Shown: positions 42,433-51,393 of the stretch, piece after piece
Numbering within the stretch: the first letter of the stretch is position 1
How the letters are laid out: the number at the start of each line of letters is the position of its first letter
Program-made: the position numbers and the translations under genes
Assembly: GCF_030767025.1 (NCBI RefSeq)
Contig: NZ_JASITE010000013.1
Span: 1 to 64,000, forward strand
DNA length: 64,000 nt
Source: Nocardia sp. CC227C
GTDB lineage: Bacteria > Actinomycetota > Actinomycetes > Mycobacteriales > Mycobacteriaceae
Direction: 5' to 3'
The notes under the pieces: generated by a model
Seen by the model: the letters and a program-made list of their open reading frames with translations, nothing else
Told to the model about the DNA's origin: nothing
Databases searched by the model: none

Positions 42433-43652
42433 TGTCCACTCCCCTGCGGCACGGTGAGCCCCGGAATAGCGGGCAGCCCCGGAATCGGCGGCAGCCCGGG
42501 AATACTCGGCTCGGGTGCCTGCGACTCCGGCCGGGGGTTCAGTGGCGCGGTACGCGGGTCGACCGGCTCGCCGGGGGTGCCGCCCAGCTGTCCGAGCGCA
42601 CCCTCGACGCCGCCGAAGCGCGGACCGAGCGGCGTTCCGGTGAGGAAGTTCTTGGACAGCCGCGCCGCGGTGAGATCGTAGGTGATCTTCACATTGAGGT
42701 AGTCGCCGCGCACCGCGCCGTCCAGGTTCTTCAGCGAGAACGGGAAGGTGAGCAGCATGTCCAGCGCCGCACTGAGATTCGTGCCGGTATCGGCGATCTC
42801 CTGTAGCAGCGGCCAGAGATTGGCCAGCTCGGCGGTGAGGTGATCACCGCCGTTGTCCACGATGCGCGACACCACGTCGCTGAGCCCACCCAGCGCGGTC
42901 AGCGCATGGGTGATGTTCTCCCGGCGGTCGGCGAGCACGGTCAGCGCCGGATGGATGTTCTCGATGGCCGCGACCACCTGATCCTGTTGCTGCGCCAGGA
43001 TTCCGGCGAACCGATCCAGTCCGCCCATGGCGGCGATGATGTCGTTGGTCTGCGCGTCGAGCGAGGTGACGAGCGTGTTCAGCTGCGGCAGCAGTTCGCG
43101 GATGGCTTCGGTGTCGGTGCTCAGCGCGGTGTTCAGTTCCTTGGTGATGGTCTCCAGCTGGCTGATGCCGCCGCCGTTGAGCACCACCGAGAGCGAGGAC
43201 AGCGTCTGCTCGGTGGTCGGGTACGCGCCCGCCCGCTCCAGCGGGATGACGTCACCGGGCCGCAATTCGCCCTGTGCCGGAACGTCGGTCGGCGCGGCCA
43301 GTTCGAGATGGTTGCTGCCGAGCAGGCTGGTCTGACCGATCTTGGCCGTGGCGTTCGCGGGCAGCTTCACATCCTGCTCGAGGCTCACGGTGACCAGCGC
43401 GTGCCAGCCCTCCACCTCGATGCCGGTCACCGAGCCGACCGCGACATCGTGGACGCGGACCGGCGAATTGCGGGTCAGCGTCGTGACATTCGGCATCTGG
43501 ATCTTGACCTCCCACGCGCCCGCGCCGGTGCCCTCCGCACCCGGCATGGGCAGCGAGTTCAGGCCGTCCCACTGACATCCGGTGGCGCCCAGGGCGACAG
43601 CGACTCCGATCGCCATGCCCGCCATTCGGGTGCGGCCGAGGATGCGCATCAT
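42429..43652 (-). CDS. mce4E: Mce4-type lipoprotein MceE (LprN-like)
   Basis: 407 residues from ATG 43652, which overlaps the mceD stop by one base (TGATG). A lipoprotein signal (MAIGVAVALGATGC) puts the lipid on Cys26. The MCE domain follows (VKIQMPNVTTLTRNSPVRVH, then GSVTGIEVEGW), then a helical region and a Pro-rich tail with PGLPPIPGLPAIPGL repeats. The E subunit is the lipoprotein member of each mce operon. Confidence 0.95.
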   Translation of the reverse strand: MMRILGRTRMAGMAIGVAVALGATGCQWDGLNSLPMPGAEGTGAGAWEVKIQMPNVTTLTRNSPVRVHDVAVGSVTGIEVEGWHALVTVSLEQDVKLPANATAKIGQTSLLGSNHLELAAPTDVPAQGELRPGDVIPLERAGAYPTTEQTLSSLSVVLNGGGISQLETITKELNTALSTDTEAIRELLPQLNTLVTSLDAQTNDIIAAMGGLDRFAGILAQQQDQVVAAIENIHPALTVLADRRENITHALTALGGLSDVVSRIVDNGGDHLTAELANLWPLLQEIADTGTNLSAALDMLLTFPFSLKNLDGAVRGDYLNVKITYDLTAARLSKNFLTGTPLGPRFGGVEGALGQLGGTPGEPVDPRTAPLNPRPESQAPEPSIPGLPPIPGLPAIPGLTVPQGSGQ

Positions 43653-44890
43653 CAGTTGCCTCCCGGAACGGCCAGTTCGGCGATGCTGCTCGGCACCGTG
43701 ACCCCGCCGGCCGCGGCCTCGACCTCCGGCGTGCTGTACACCAGCTGCTCCGGATAGGCGGTCGCATTGGTCGGCGTGCTGAGCATGAGCGGCGGATAGT
43801 TCATGGCCATGTTGTTCAGCACCGGGCCGAGCATGGTCGCGCACAGGTCCGCGCTCTTGTCGGAGTCGTTGGTTTCCAGCGCCTCGACCGACCCGCACAG
43901 GAAGCTGATCGGGTCGGCGAAGTTGGTGAGCACCGGATAGCCGGTCAGCGACCCCTGGGCCGGTTTGTAGATCTGATAGAAGTTGACCAGGGCGGTGGGG
44001 CCGGAGTGCAGCACCCGCTCCACCTCGGGCCGTTTGTCCACCAGCAGCTGGGTCACCTCGCTGAGCCGCTGCACGCTCTCGGTCAGCGCGCCGCCGCGGG
44101 CGTCGATGAACCGCTGCACATCCGCGACCGCGATGTCCAGGTTCTCCAGTCCCGCACCGAGATCGGTGGACACTCCGGCCAGCACCGAGGAGACCGAGGC
44201 GAGCCGCCCACCGAACTGCACGATCTGGTCGTTGCTCTTGGACAGCACGTCCACGAACTGCTGCAGGTTGCGAATGGTGGCGAACAGATCGGTGCGGCCG
44301 TCGGACAGCGTGGTCAGCGCGCTGGACAGCTCCCGCAGGGTATCGCGGAACGCCTCGCCGTTGCCGTCGAGATTGTCGGCGGCGGTGTCGACGAACCGGC
44401 CGAAGGAGCCCTGCTCGTCATCGCCCACCGGTCCGAGGGTTGTCGCCAGCTTGGACAGTTCGGTTTTGATGTCGTCCCATTCCACCGGAATGGCGGTGCG
44501 CTCGATCGGGATGGTCCCGCCGTCGGCCAGCTTGTCGCCGCCGGTGTAGGCCGGGGCCAGCTGGATGAACCGCGCCGACACCAGCGAGGGCGACACGATG
44601 ACGGCCTTGGCGTCGGCGGGCAGGTCCACCCCCCGGTCGATGGTCATCCGCACCGTGACCCGCTCGGCGCCCGGATCGACGGAATCGATGGTGCCGACCC
44701 GCACGCCGAGCACCCGCACCTGGTCACCGGCGTACAGACCGCTGGTGGACGGGAAGTGCGCGGTGATCTGGGTTTTGCCGATCCGGCTCACCGCCGGGTA
44801 CGCGAGCGCGCCGGCCACCGCGATCAGCGCGACCAGGGCGACGCCCCACGTCCACCGTGGCAGCTGTCCGACGTTCTTCAGTGCGTTCAT
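43652..44890 (-). CDS. mce4D: Mce4-type protein MceD
   Basis: 412 residues from ATG 44890, overlapping the mceC stop by 4 bases. Membrane anchor WGVALVALIAVAGALAYPAV, then the MCE domain (ITAHFPSTSGLYAGDQVRVL, GVRVGTIDSVDPG) and a long helical region ending in a C-terminal stretch with two Cys residues. It forms part of the Mce4 lipid-import tube with the A-F proteins. Confidence 0.95.
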   Translation of the reverse strand: MNALKNVGQLPRWTWGVALVALIAVAGALAYPAVSRIGKTQITAHFPSTSGLYAGDQVRVLGVRVGTIDSVDPGAERVTVRMTIDRGVDLPADAKAVIVSPSLVSARFIQLAPAYTGGDKLADGGTIPIERTAIPVEWDDIKTELSKLATTLGPVGDDEQGSFGRFVDTAADNLDGNGEAFRDTLRELSSALTTLSDGRTDLFATIRNLQQFVDVLSKSNDQIVQFGGRLASVSSVLAGVSTDLGAGLENLDIAVADVQRFIDARGGALTESVQRLSEVTQLLVDKRPEVERVLHSGPTALVNFYQIYKPAQGSLTGYPVLTNFADPISFLCGSVEALETNDSDKSADLCATMLGPVLNNMAMNYPPLMLSTPTNATAYPEQLVYSTPEVEAAAGGVTVPSSIAELAVPGGN

Positions 44891-45960
44891 TTTCCGGGCT
44901 CCGTCAGTGCGGGATACAGGCCGGGAGGCTGCTGCGGGCTGTTGTCGAGGTAGGAGCGCAGGTCCTCGGGCAGATGTTCGGGCCACACCAGGGCGTCGAC
45001 CAGCGGCTGCAATCCCTTGCTGGTCGCGTTGGAGATGTATGCCTGGAAGTACGGGCCGCCGCCCACCTGCTCGCCAAGCGCGCCCGCGTAGGGTCCGAGG
45101 GCGTCGAGGGCGTCGGAGAGGTTCTGCTCGTTGCGTTGCAGCAGCCCCAGCACCGAGTTCAGCCGGTCCAGCGTGGGTCGCAGCTGGGCCTCGTTGTCGT
45201 TGACGAATCCGGTGAGCTGCTGGGCCAGTTGGTTGACGTACTGGATCAGCTGGCCGAGCGCGGCCCGCCGGGCGTCCAGCTCGCCGAGCAGCTGGTTGCC
45301 GTCGACGAGCAGGGCGCTGATCTTGGCGGCCCGATCGGACAGCACCTGGGTGACGCCCTGGGCCTTGCTCAGCAGTTCGGTGAGCGCCTGGTCGCGGGTG
45401 TTGATGCTGCGCGACAGGGCGGTGATGCCGTCCAGGGCCGACCGCAACGGCGCGGGCGTATCGGCGAAGGTCTCCGACAGCGCGTCGAGCGTGGTGTTCA
45501 CCTGCTCCATGTCCAGGCCGTGCACGGTGGTGGCGAGCTCGCCCAGCGCGTCGTTGAGCGAGTACGGAGAGGTGGTGCGCGCCAAGGGAATCGGCTCGTC
45601 CATGCGCAGGCGGCCGGTACCGGCCGGGGTGACCTCGAGGGATTTGCGGCCGAGCACCGTATTGGTCTTGATGGCGGCGCTGGTCCGGTCCCCCAGCGTG
45701 ATGTCCCCGTCGATGCTGAATCGCACGAGTACCCGCGCGCCGTCCAGCCGCACGTCCTCCACCCGGCCGGACCGCACGCCCGCCACCTGGACCTGGTCGC
45801 CGGGCACCAGGCCGCCCGCGTCGCCGAAGTGGGCGGTGTACTGGATGCCGGAGGCCAGGAACGGCAATCGGTCGAACTGGAGCGAGGCCAGTGAGACGGT
45901 GACCGCCAGCACGATGCCGACGATGCCCACATTGATCACCGATGAGCGCTGTCCGTTCAC
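44887..45960 (-). CDS. mce4C: Mce4-type protein MceC
   Basis: 357 residues from GTG 45960, overlapping the mceB stop as GTGA. Membrane anchor VINVGIVGIVLAVTVSLASL, MCE domain (YTAHFGDAGGLVPGDQVQVA, then GVRSGRVEDV) and a helical region with repeated coiled segments (NQLLGELDARRAALGQLIQY). Overlaps with both neighbours indicate a single transcript. An upstream ATG would add about 55 residues outside the family pattern. Confidence 0.95.
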   Translation of the reverse strand: MNGQRSSVINVGIVGIVLAVTVSLASLQFDRLPFLASGIQYTAHFGDAGGLVPGDQVQVAGVRSGRVEDVRLDGARVLVRFSIDGDITLGDRTSAAIKTNTVLGRKSLEVTPAGTGRLRMDEPIPLARTTSPYSLNDALGELATTVHGLDMEQVNTTLDALSETFADTPAPLRSALDGITALSRSINTRDQALTELLSKAQGVTQVLSDRAAKISALLVDGNQLLGELDARRAALGQLIQYVNQLAQQLTGFVNDNEAQLRPTLDRLNSVLGLLQRNEQNLSDALDALGPYAGALGEQVGGGPYFQAYISNATSKGLQPLVDALVWPEHLPEDLRSYLDNSPQQPPGLYPALTEPGK

Positions 45961-46988
45961 TTCGCACACCTCCCGGTGGTCTGCGCGCCGGGCAGTTTGA
46001 GGAACAGCGGATTGCCGTCGGGGCCGTCGACCAGGAAGTCGGTGCCGCAGACGTAGATGTTCAGGAACGATCCGTAGGAGCCGATGCGCACCAGCTTCTT
46101 GTAGGCGTCCGGCAGGTTCTGGATGATCCATTCGATATCGCCGGATTGATCGTCGATGCTCGTGGCGGTACGACCCAGCTGGTTGATGGTCTCCTTGAGA
46201 TCCGGCCGGGCCTGGGTGAGCAGACCGGTGAGATCACCTGTCGCCCCGGCGATTCGGGGGATGGCGTCCCCGATGGGGTCCTTGTCGGCGGCCAGACCGC
46301 TGACCAGCCGCTGCAATTCGTCCAGCGTGGTAGCGAATTCCCGATCACGATCGTCGATGGTGGCCAATACCGTCTTCAGATTCTCGATCACACTGCCGAT
46401 CAGGGCATCTCGCTCGGACAGCGTCTTGGCGAAGGAACCGGAGCTGTTCAGCAGCGACACCAGGGTGCCGCCCTGGCCCTGGAAGATCTGCAGCAGCGCC
46501 TCGGTGAGATCGTTGATCTGCGCCGGATCCAGACCGCGCAGCAGGGGCTTCATCCCGCCCAGCAGCATGTCCAGATCCAGTGCGGGCTTGGTGCGATCGG
46601 TGCCCATGGTCGCGCCCTCCCGCATCACCTCCGCCGTGCCGGGACCCTCCAGCAGCTCCAGGTACCGGTCGCCGACCAGGTTCTCGTAGCGGATGGCGGC
46701 GGTGGTGCTCTGGTAGAGCCGGTACTTGCGGTCCACGTCGAATTCGACGTGGGCCAGATTGTCCTCGCCCACTCTCACCGAGGTCACCGAGCCGACCGGC
46801 ACTCCGGCGATGCGCACCTTCGCGCCCGGCAGCATGCCCGACGAGCTGGTGAACACGGCGTTGTAGGCGTACTCGCGGGAGAACCGCATCTGGCTGAACA
46901 CCACGCCGAGCATGCCCAGGATCAACACCATCACCAGGGTGAACAGCCCGAGTTTGACGGTGACCGCATCCGGCCTGAACCGCGCCAC
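45957..46988 (-). CDS. mce4B: Mce4-type protein MceB
   Basis: 343 residues from GTG 46988, overlapping the mceA stop by one base. Membrane anchor VKLGLFTLVMVLILGMLGVV, MCE domain (YNAVFTSSSGMLPGAKVRIA, then GVPVGSVTSVRVG) with the YENLVGDRYLEL strand, a helical region and a short Cys-containing C-terminus. It fits the B subunit in length and order. Confidence 0.95.
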   Translation of the reverse strand: MARFRPDAVTVKLGLFTLVMVLILGMLGVVFSQMRFSREYAYNAVFTSSSGMLPGAKVRIAGVPVGSVTSVRVGEDNLAHVEFDVDRKYRLYQSTTAAIRYENLVGDRYLELLEGPGTAEVMREGATMGTDRTKPALDLDMLLGGMKPLLRGLDPAQINDLTEALLQIFQGQGGTLVSLLNSSGSFAKTLSERDALIGSVIENLKTVLATIDDRDREFATTLDELQRLVSGLAADKDPIGDAIPRIAGATGDLTGLLTQARPDLKETINQLGRTATSIDDQSGDIEWIIQNLPDAYKKLVRIGSYGSFLNIYVCGTDFLVDGPDGNPLFLKLPGAQTTGRCAK

Positions 46989-48181
46989 TACTTCACCCCC
47001 GGCAATCCGGCGAACAACAATTCGAAGACGGTGCCCTCATTGAGACTCGGCTGGGTCGGCGGCTGCCAGACATGCCCCTCCGAGGTGTCGGTGACCAGGT
47101 AGTTGGCCTTGTCGCCGGTCTCCCAACCGGTGACGTCCGCACAGTGCGGTCCGCCGGTGGCGTTCACCTTGGGCAGATCCTCCGGGTACTTGTAGGGCTC
47201 ACCGGCGGGCATCAGGCTGGCGTTCATGGAGACCGCCGGGTAGCGACCGCCGAAGATCTCACCGTAGAGCGGCATCAGCGGGCCGAGGCCGTTGACGACG
47301 CAGGACACCGCGGTGCGGTACTCGTACAGGGTGTCGGTGACCGGGTGCAGCAGTCGAAGCGCTTCCACCAGCGGCGATTCCGTCTCGTTCAGGATCGGGG
47401 TGGCGGTGTCGGCCAGTCCGATGATGTTGGTGAGCACCAGATCCAGGTCCCCGGACCGCTCGGCCAGCGTGCCGCCGGTGACCACCAGATTGTCGGTGGT
47501 GCGCAGCAGATCCGGCACGGTGTCGGCGTAGAGGCCGGTGACCTGTGTGGTCTTGCGCAGATCCTCCTGCAGGGTGGGCAGTGAGGGGTTGATGTCGCGC
47601 AGGAACGCCTCACTGTCGACGAGCAACTGGTTGATCTTCTCGCCGCGACCCTGCAATGCCGAACCAACGGCCTGCAACGTGGCATTCAGCTTCTCCGGCT
47701 CGATTTTCGCGAGCACGTCATTGAGATGCTGGAACAGCGTATTGAATTCGACGGTAACCGAACTCGCCCGCACCACCGCGCCGGGTTGCAGAGGTTCCAG
47801 CGAAGCATTCTGCGGCGCAACGAAATTGATATATTTCGCGCCGAATACCGTGGTGGACCGAATATCCACGACGGCATTGGCGGGGACCATCCGAAGTTGG
47901 TCCGGATCGAGTTCGAGATCGATGCGCGCACCGTCGGCGGTGTCGTGCACACCGGCGACCCTGCCGATTTCCACGCCGCGGATCTTGACCTTGGCGTCCG
48001 GGTCGAGCACCAGGCCGCTGCGCGGCGATTCGACGGACACCCGCACGGTGTTCTCGAAGCCGCCCGCGAACATGACCAGGCAGACGGTGACCACGGCCAC
48101 CACACCCAGCACCATGCCCAGTCCGGCCAGCCGGACCACCCACGGTTCGTCGAGACTTCGTTGTTTTCGCGTACGCGCCAT
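46988..48181 (-). CDS. mce4A: Mce4-type protein MceA
   Basis: 397 residues. Membrane anchor LAGLGMVLGVVAVVTVCLVM, MCE domain (VRVSVESPRSGLVLDPDAKV, then KIRGVEIGRVAGVHD) with TVFGAKYINFVAP, then the long helical region. First of six MCE proteins; the order yrbEA-yrbEB-mceA-F is the fixed mce layout. Assignment to the mce4 (sterol) type rests on the surrounding hsd4A, fdxD, fadE26/27 and otsA genes rather than on the protein alone. Confidence 0.95.
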   Translation of the reverse strand: MARTRKQRSLDEPWVVRLAGLGMVLGVVAVVTVCLVMFAGGFENTVRVSVESPRSGLVLDPDAKVKIRGVEIGRVAGVHDTADGARIDLELDPDQLRMVPANAVVDIRSTTVFGAKYINFVAPQNASLEPLQPGAVVRASSVTVEFNTLFQHLNDVLAKIEPEKLNATLQAVGSALQGRGEKINQLLVDSEAFLRDINPSLPTLQEDLRKTTQVTGLYADTVPDLLRTTDNLVVTGGTLAERSGDLDLVLTNIIGLADTATPILNETESPLVEALRLLHPVTDTLYEYRTAVSCVVNGLGPLMPLYGEIFGGRYPAVSMNASLMPAGEPYKYPEDLPKVNATGGPHCADVTGWETGDKANYLVTDTSEGHVWQPPTQPSLNEGTVFELLFAGLPGVK

Positions 48182-48190
48182 GTCGCCGCC

Positions 48191-49042
48191 CTACCCGGAG
48201 AGATTGAAGTTGCCGGAGGTGCCGTAGATGGCCAGCGAGATCAGCAGCGTCACGGTGACGACCGCGACCAGGGAGGCCCGCACGGCGTTGCCGACGGCGA
48301 CTCCCACGCCGACCGGCCCACCCGCGGCGTGGAAGCCGTAGTAGGTGTGAATCGCCATGACCGCCAAGGCCATGAAGATCGCCTGCGCGAACGACCACAG
48401 AATGTCGCTGGGAATCAGGAAGGTTTCGAAGTAGTGGTCGTAGACACCCGCCGACTGCCCGTAGATCACCACGGTCGCGAAGCGACTCGCGATGAAGGAG
48501 GCGATCACGGCGAGTGAGTACAGCGGAATGATGGCGATGATGCCCGCGAGAATCCGGGTGCCGACCAGGAAGGGCACCGGTCGAATCGCCATGACCTCCA
48601 ACGCGTCGATCTCCTCGGAGACCCGCATGGCGCCCAGTTGCGCGGTGGTGCCCGCGCCCAGGGTCGCCGCCAAGCCGATGCCCGAGATCACCGGCGCCGC
48701 GATGCGCACATTGATGAACGCGGCGAAGAAGCCGGTCAGCGCCTCGACGCCGATATTGCCGAGAGAGCTGTATCCCTGCACGGCGATGGTGCCGCCCGCG
48801 GCGAGGGTCAGGAAGCCGACGATCACGACGGTGCCGCCGATGACCGCGAGCGCGCCGGTGCCCATGGAGATCTCGGCGATGAGCCGAACGGTCTCGGTGC
48901 GGTAGTGCACCAGCGCCCGCGGCACCGAGGCGATCGACTGCGCGTAGAACACGGCGTGCTTGCCGACGGAGTCGATGCCATCGCCGACACGTCTGACCCG
49001 CTTGGTGATTCGCGGAAATCGGGATTCGATCACGAAAGCCAT
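48191..49042 (-). CDS. yrbE4B: YrbE4B-type permease (MlaE family)
   Basis: 283 residues with five to six membrane segments. MlaE-type integral permease that, as a dimer with YrbEA and an MceG/Mkl ATPase encoded elsewhere, moves lipid from the Mce tube into the cell. Conserved motif: AQLGAMRVSEEIDALEVMAI, then RPVPFLVGTRILAG, the ATPase-coupling loop of this family. It begins 4 bases after yrbE4A stops. Confidence 0.95.
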   Translation of the reverse strand: MAFVIESRFPRITKRVRRVGDGIDSVGKHAVFYAQSIASVPRALVHYRTETVRLIAEISMGTGALAVIGGTVVIVGFLTLAAGGTIAVQGYSSLGNIGVEALTGFFAAFINVRIAAPVISGIGLAATLGAGTTAQLGAMRVSEEIDALEVMAIRPVPFLVGTRILAGIIAIIPLYSLAVIASFIASRFATVVIYGQSAGVYDHYFETFLIPSDILWSFAQAIFMALAVMAIHTYYGFHAAGGPVGVGVAVGNAVRASLVAVVTVTLLISLAIYGTSGNFNLSG

Positions 49043-49046
49043 CGGA

Positions 49047-49811
49047 TCACCGCGCCGTGAACTTGATGCCGACCGCGGTGACGACCACGTTGACCACGAA
49101 CAACACCATGAAGGAGAAGACGACGGTCTGGTTGACCGCGTCGCCCACGCTCTTGGGGCCGCCCTTCACGTTCAGCCCCAGGTAGCAGGCGACCAGTCCG
49201 GCCGCGAGCCCGAACAGGGTGGCCTTCACTTCGGAGATGACGAGTTCCGGGAAGTGCGTCAGCAGCGTGATGCCGTTGACGAACGCGCCCGGATTGACGT
49301 CCTGCAGGAAGACCGAGAACAGGAAGCCGCCGAGAATGCCGATGGTGCTGACGAGGCCGTTGAGCAGTGCCGCCACGAACATGGAGGCGAGCACGCGCGG
49401 TACCACCAGGCGTTGGATGGGATCGATGCCGAGCACCCGCATGGCGTCGATCTCCTCGCGGATGGTGCGGGCGCCGAGATCCGCGCAGATGGCGGTGGCT
49501 CCCGCCCCGGCCACGATGAGCACGGTGACCATCGGGCCGACCTGGGTGATGGACCCGAAGGCCGCGCCCGCGCCGGACAGGTCGGCCGCGCCGATCTCCC
49601 GGAGCAGGATATTGAGCGTGAAGCTGACCAGCACCGTGAACGGGATCGCCACCAGCAGGGTCGGGATGATCGATACTCGGGCCACGAACCACGCTTGTTC
49701 GATGAATTCGCGGCGCTGAAATGGGGGCCGTACCGCGGCGCGAGCGACGCTTCCGGCGAGTTCGAAGAACCCTCCGACCGCCCGCAACGGCACGGCAAGA
49801 ACGTCGTTCAT
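49047..49811 (-). CDS. yrbE4A: YrbE4A-type permease (MlaE family)
   Basis: 254 residues, first gene of the mce4 operon. Same permease family as YrbE4B: ICADLGARTIREEIDAMRVL, then GIDPIQRLVVPRVLA is the coupling loop, with hydrophobic segments on both sides. A KstR-like box lies 77 bases upstream of the ATG, so the whole operon to at least 39642 should be derepressed by sterol CoA esters. No ATPase gene is in the window; MceG is usually encoded elsewhere. Confidence 0.95.
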   Translation of the reverse strand: MNDVLAVPLRAVGGFFELAGSVARAAVRPPFQRREFIEQAWFVARVSIIPTLLVAIPFTVLVSFTLNILLREIGAADLSGAGAAFGSITQVGPMVTVLIVAGAGATAICADLGARTIREEIDAMRVLGIDPIQRLVVPRVLASMFVAALLNGLVSTIGILGGFLFSVFLQDVNPGAFVNGITLLTHFPELVISEVKATLFGLAAGLVACYLGLNVKGGPKSVGDAVNQTVVFSFMVLFVVNVVVTAVGIKFTAR

Positions 49812-49887
49812 TCCCGCGTTTCCTCCTGCCCCTGCCTTGCTTTATAGCGCACGAGATCTGAATGTGATCTACGCCCCGCTGAATGAT

Positions 49888-49901
49888 TAGAACACGTTCA
49901 C
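49888..49901. promoter_or_regulatory. KstR-like box upstream of the mce4 operon
   Basis: TAGAACACGTTCAC matches the KstR consensus TnnAACnnGTTnnA at 7 of 8 fixed positions (C instead of the last A). KstR is the TetR-type repressor of sterol genes, released by sterol CoA esters. It lies 77 bases upstream of yrbE4A in a gene-free stretch of 292 bases. Confidence 0.75.
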
Positions 49902-50052
49902 TCGGTCTGCGTAAGGCTTTCGCAGGTTTTGAACTGCTCTTTTTCTCTGTGGGATCTGGACGCTCGAGAACTTGTTCACTACAGGATCGCGCTCGTGTCT
50001 GAGACAGCCCTTGTGAGGCGTCCCACACCGTTGAACCCCATTCCTACCAATA

Positions 50053-50070
50053 GTTGATCGTGTGATCAAC
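50053..50070. repeat. Inverted repeat between hsd4A and yrbE4A
   Basis: GTTGATC at 50053-50059 and GATCAAC at 50064-50070 are perfect 7-base inverted repeats around GTGT, starting 34 bases after the hsd4A stop (minus strand). It may end hsd4A transcription weakly or be a protein site; its modest G+C makes a protein site at least as likely. Confidence 0.5.
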
Positions 50071-50103
50071 CGGGGGCCGGACGTAACCCCCGCTATGGGA
50101 AAC

Positions 50104-51006
50104 TCAGTCCAGATCCATCAGCGACGACGCCGAAAAGGTAGCGCCGGAAGGGCGTTCGGCAAAATACCCGCCGAGTGTCGCGGCGAGTCCCGCCGCGGTC
50201 CACTCACCCTCGGCATCGAAGCGCCGCTCGACGACCGGCGCGGCCATCAGCGCGACCATCGGGCCGTACACCACGAACAGCTGGCCGGAGATCAGCTCGG
50301 CCGCCGGGGAGGCGAGGTAGGCCACCAACCGGGCGACATGGTCCGGGGACAGCGGATCGGGCCCGTCCTGCGGCGCGGCCGAGAAGACGTTCTCCGTCAT
50401 GGCGGTGCGCGCCCGCGGGGCGATGGCATTGGCCGTCACGCCGAAGCGCGCCAGTGCGCGCGAGGCCGAGAGGGTCAGCGCGGTGATACCGGCCTTGGCC
50501 GCACCGTAGTTCGCCTGCCCCTCCGGACCGAGCAGTCCGGCTTCGGAAGAGGTATTGACAATGCGCCCGTACACGGGCGCGCCCGCCTCCTTGGACTTGG
50601 CGCGCCAGTAGGCGCCCGCATTGCGGGTCAGCAGGAAGTGTCCGCGCAGGTGCACCGCGACGACGGCGTCGAAATCCTCGTCGGACATGTTGAACAGCAT
50701 GCGGTCCCGGGTGATGCCCGCATTGTTGACCACGATGTCCACCCCGCCGAAGGCTTCCTCGGCGGTGCGGATCAGCGCGTCGGCGGTGGCACGCTCGGCG
50801 ATGCTGCCCGCGACGAATTCGGCCTTCGCGCCCAGCGCTCGGATATCGGCGAGGGTAGCGTTGACCGCGTCGTTCTCGGCCAGATCGTTCACCACGACCG
50901 ACGCCCCGGCACCGGCAAGGGCCAGGGCTTCGGCCCGGCCCAATCCGGCGCCGCCGCCGGTCACGATCGCAACCCGGCCCGCAAGACTCACATCAGAAAC
51001 GCTCAC
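50104..51006 (-). CDS. hsd4A: Short-chain dehydrogenase Hsd4A
   Basis: 300 residues from GTG 51006. SDR of the Hsd4A type: TGGGAGLGRAEALALAGAGA for NAD binding, NNAGITRDRMLFNMSDEDFD, Ser in IVNTSSEAGLLG and YGAAK as the Tyr-Lys pair. In M. tuberculosis the gene in this place (Rv3502c) encodes a 17-beta-hydroxysteroid dehydrogenase that acts in side-chain beta-oxidation. A full-consensus KstR box ends 12 bases upstream of the start. Position between fdxD and mce4 is the same as in mycobacteria. Confidence 0.93.
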   Translation of the reverse strand: MSVSDVSLAGRVAIVTGGGAGLGRAEALALAGAGASVVVNDLAENDAVNATLADIRALGAKAEFVAGSIAERATADALIRTAEEAFGGVDIVVNNAGITRDRMLFNMSDEDFDAVVAVHLRGHFLLTRNAGAYWRAKSKEAGAPVYGRIVNTSSEAGLLGPEGQANYGAAKAGITALTLSASRALARFGVTANAIAPRARTAMTENVFSAAPQDGPDPLSPDHVARLVAYLASPAAELISGQLFVVYGPMVALMAAPVVERRFDAEGEWTAAGLAATLGGYFAERPSGATFSASSLMDLD

Positions 51007-51017
51007 CGGGCAGACTT

Positions 51018-51031
51018 TAGAACGTGTTACA
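51018..51031. promoter_or_regulatory. KstR box upstream of hsd4A
   Basis: TAGAACGTGTTACA fits all fixed positions of TnnAACnnGTTnnA. It ends 12 bases upstream of the hsd4A GTG (minus strand), a place where a repressor would block the promoter. Confidence 0.85.
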
Positions 51032-51045
51032 CCTTGCTAGCAAGG
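51032..51045. repeat. Perfect 14-base palindrome beside the hsd4A KstR box
   Basis: CCTTGCTAGCAAGG is its own complement and directly abuts the KstR box at 51018-51031, 6 bases after the fdxD stop. It could be a second operator or part of a hairpin; I know no matching consensus. Confidence 0.6.
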
Positions 51046-51051
51046 ATGGTT

Positions 51052-51240
51052 TCAGACAAGTTTCAGGGCCGCCTTCGGGCACTGCGCCACGGCCGTGCGA
51101 ACATCGTCCTCCTGATCGGCCGGCACCTCGGCGGCGGTGATGTGCAGGATGTCCTCGTCATCGAGATCGAACACGTCGGGGGCGATTCCGACACAGATGC
51201 CGTTCGCCTCGCACTGGTCGAGATCGACGGTGACCTTCAT
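51052..51240 (-). CDS. fdxD: [3Fe-4S]-type ferredoxin FdxD
   Basis: 62 residues from ATG 51240, 6 bases after AAGGAG, which decides the start over a GTG 18 bases upstream. It has the short-ferredoxin pattern VDLDQCEANGICVGIAPDVF and AVAQCPKAALKLV, three cysteines for a 3Fe-4S cluster. It is expected to carry electrons to a P450, probably Cyp125 or another in this regulon. Same place as Rv3503c. It shares the KstR box at 51329 with the divergent fadE26. Confidence 0.94.
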   Translation of the reverse strand: MKVTVDLDQCEANGICVGIAPDVFDLDDEDILHITAAEVPADQEDDVRTAVAQCPKAALKLV

Positions 51241-51328
51241 AGCCAACTCCTTTGCCACAGCTACGGGCCGAGCCTAACAAGGGTGTCCGGGCCGGGACAC
51301 CCGAAAGGCCGGTTTCAAGGGTCCATAC

Positions 51329-51342
51329 TGGAACATGTTTCA
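51329..51342. promoter_or_regulatory. KstR box between fdxD and fadE26
   Basis: TGGAACATGTTTCA fits all fixed positions of TnnAACnnGTTnnA and lies in a longer near-palindrome (TACTGGAACATGTTTCAGTA). It sits 52 bases before fadE26 and 89 bases before fdxD and can serve both. Confidence 0.88.
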
Positions 51343-51393
51343 GTAGTTATGCAATGATCGCTGAAAGCTGGAAAGAAGGCATGAGGTAGCACT

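Noticed and set aside
42429..43898. Extended MceE start upstream of 43652
   Set aside because: The added residues are a shadow of MceD, and the ATG at 43652 gives the lipoprotein signal directly.
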